Origin: Clostridium sp.
GTDB lineage: Bacteria > Bacteroidota > Bacteroidia > Bacteroidales > Bacteroidaceae
Length of the DNA: 45,151 nt
Assembly: GCA_023663705.1 (NCBI GenBank)
Contig: JAMPGY010000020.1
Coordinates: forward strand, 1 to 45,151
Direction: 5' to 3'
Positions 45,120 through 45,151 of this stretch are shown here, in pieces. The notes under the pieces were generated by a model. It saw nothing but the letters and a program-made list of their open reading frames with translations. It was not told the origin of the DNA and made no database searches. The position numbers and the translations under genes are program-made. Each line of letters begins with the position of its first letter. Position 1 is the first letter of the stretch.

Positions 45120-45151
45120 CATTTTTCGCACAAACTTCATTTTGGGTGGTT

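Overview
The window is a chromosomal segment from a Bacteroidales bacterium (Bacteroides/Phocaeicola-like). The evidence is a SusC/SusD pair, DUF4301 and DUF4302 family proteins, a Bacteroidetes-style tig-clpP-clpX cluster, and many copies of the Bacteroidetes -7 promoter element TAnnTTTG placed 15-60 bases before starts. No rRNA, tRNA, complete insertion sequence or CRISPR array was seen.

Layout. 1-596 is a non-coding repeat zone: one copy of a 44-base dispersed element and a 23-base-period degenerate tandem array. 597-11218 holds housekeeping genes: an HD hydrolase, a threonine aldolase, purT, a DUF4301 protein, a RelA/SpoT-type synthetase whose hydrolase site looks dead, an aldo/keto reductase, trpS and an OmpA-type porin. 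11365-19543 is a minus-strand cluster, guaB - two periplasmic parvulin-type PPIases - OstA/LptA-like protein - small membrane protein - mutL. It mixes outer-membrane biogenesis with nucleotide and DNA maintenance. 19714-25420 is tig-clpP-clpX-recQ. 25584-28035 has lptB divergent from mlaE-mlaF, i.e. LPS export facing phospholipid/lipid transport.

28043-31395 is a small accessory island of decaying defence/addiction genes. It has an intact HigA antitoxin next to a HigB-type toxin broken by one missing base, an intact tpx, an AAA/DUF4143 ATPase with a nuclease-like C-terminus and a doubled operator-like repeat in front, remnants of a second ATPase, and a ribbon-helix-helix antitoxin followed by a 30-residue stump of a YafQ/RelE-type toxin.

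31648-41492 is a five-gene minus-strand operon: SusC-like TonB receptor, SusD-like lipoprotein, HExxH zinc-metallohydrolase lipoprotein, DUF4302 lipoprotein, and a secreted protein with a C-terminal sorting-like domain. It has no glycoside hydrolase and no adjacent sigma/anti-sigma or hybrid two-component regulator. It looks like a protein/peptide or cofactor import system rather than a polysaccharide locus. A run of eight G lies near the expected -33 position of its only promoter candidate.

42033-44265 has a fucosyltransferase-like protein and an M20 dipeptidase, with AT-rich repeats at both ends of the dipeptidase. 44300-45151 is again a repeat zone: two different 23-base-period arrays, then a perfect 44-base inverted repeat of the same element seen at the left end. 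The 23-base arrays and 44-base elements occur near both ends of the window and are the least explained structures here. All functional calls are read from sequence by eye; no database search was run.
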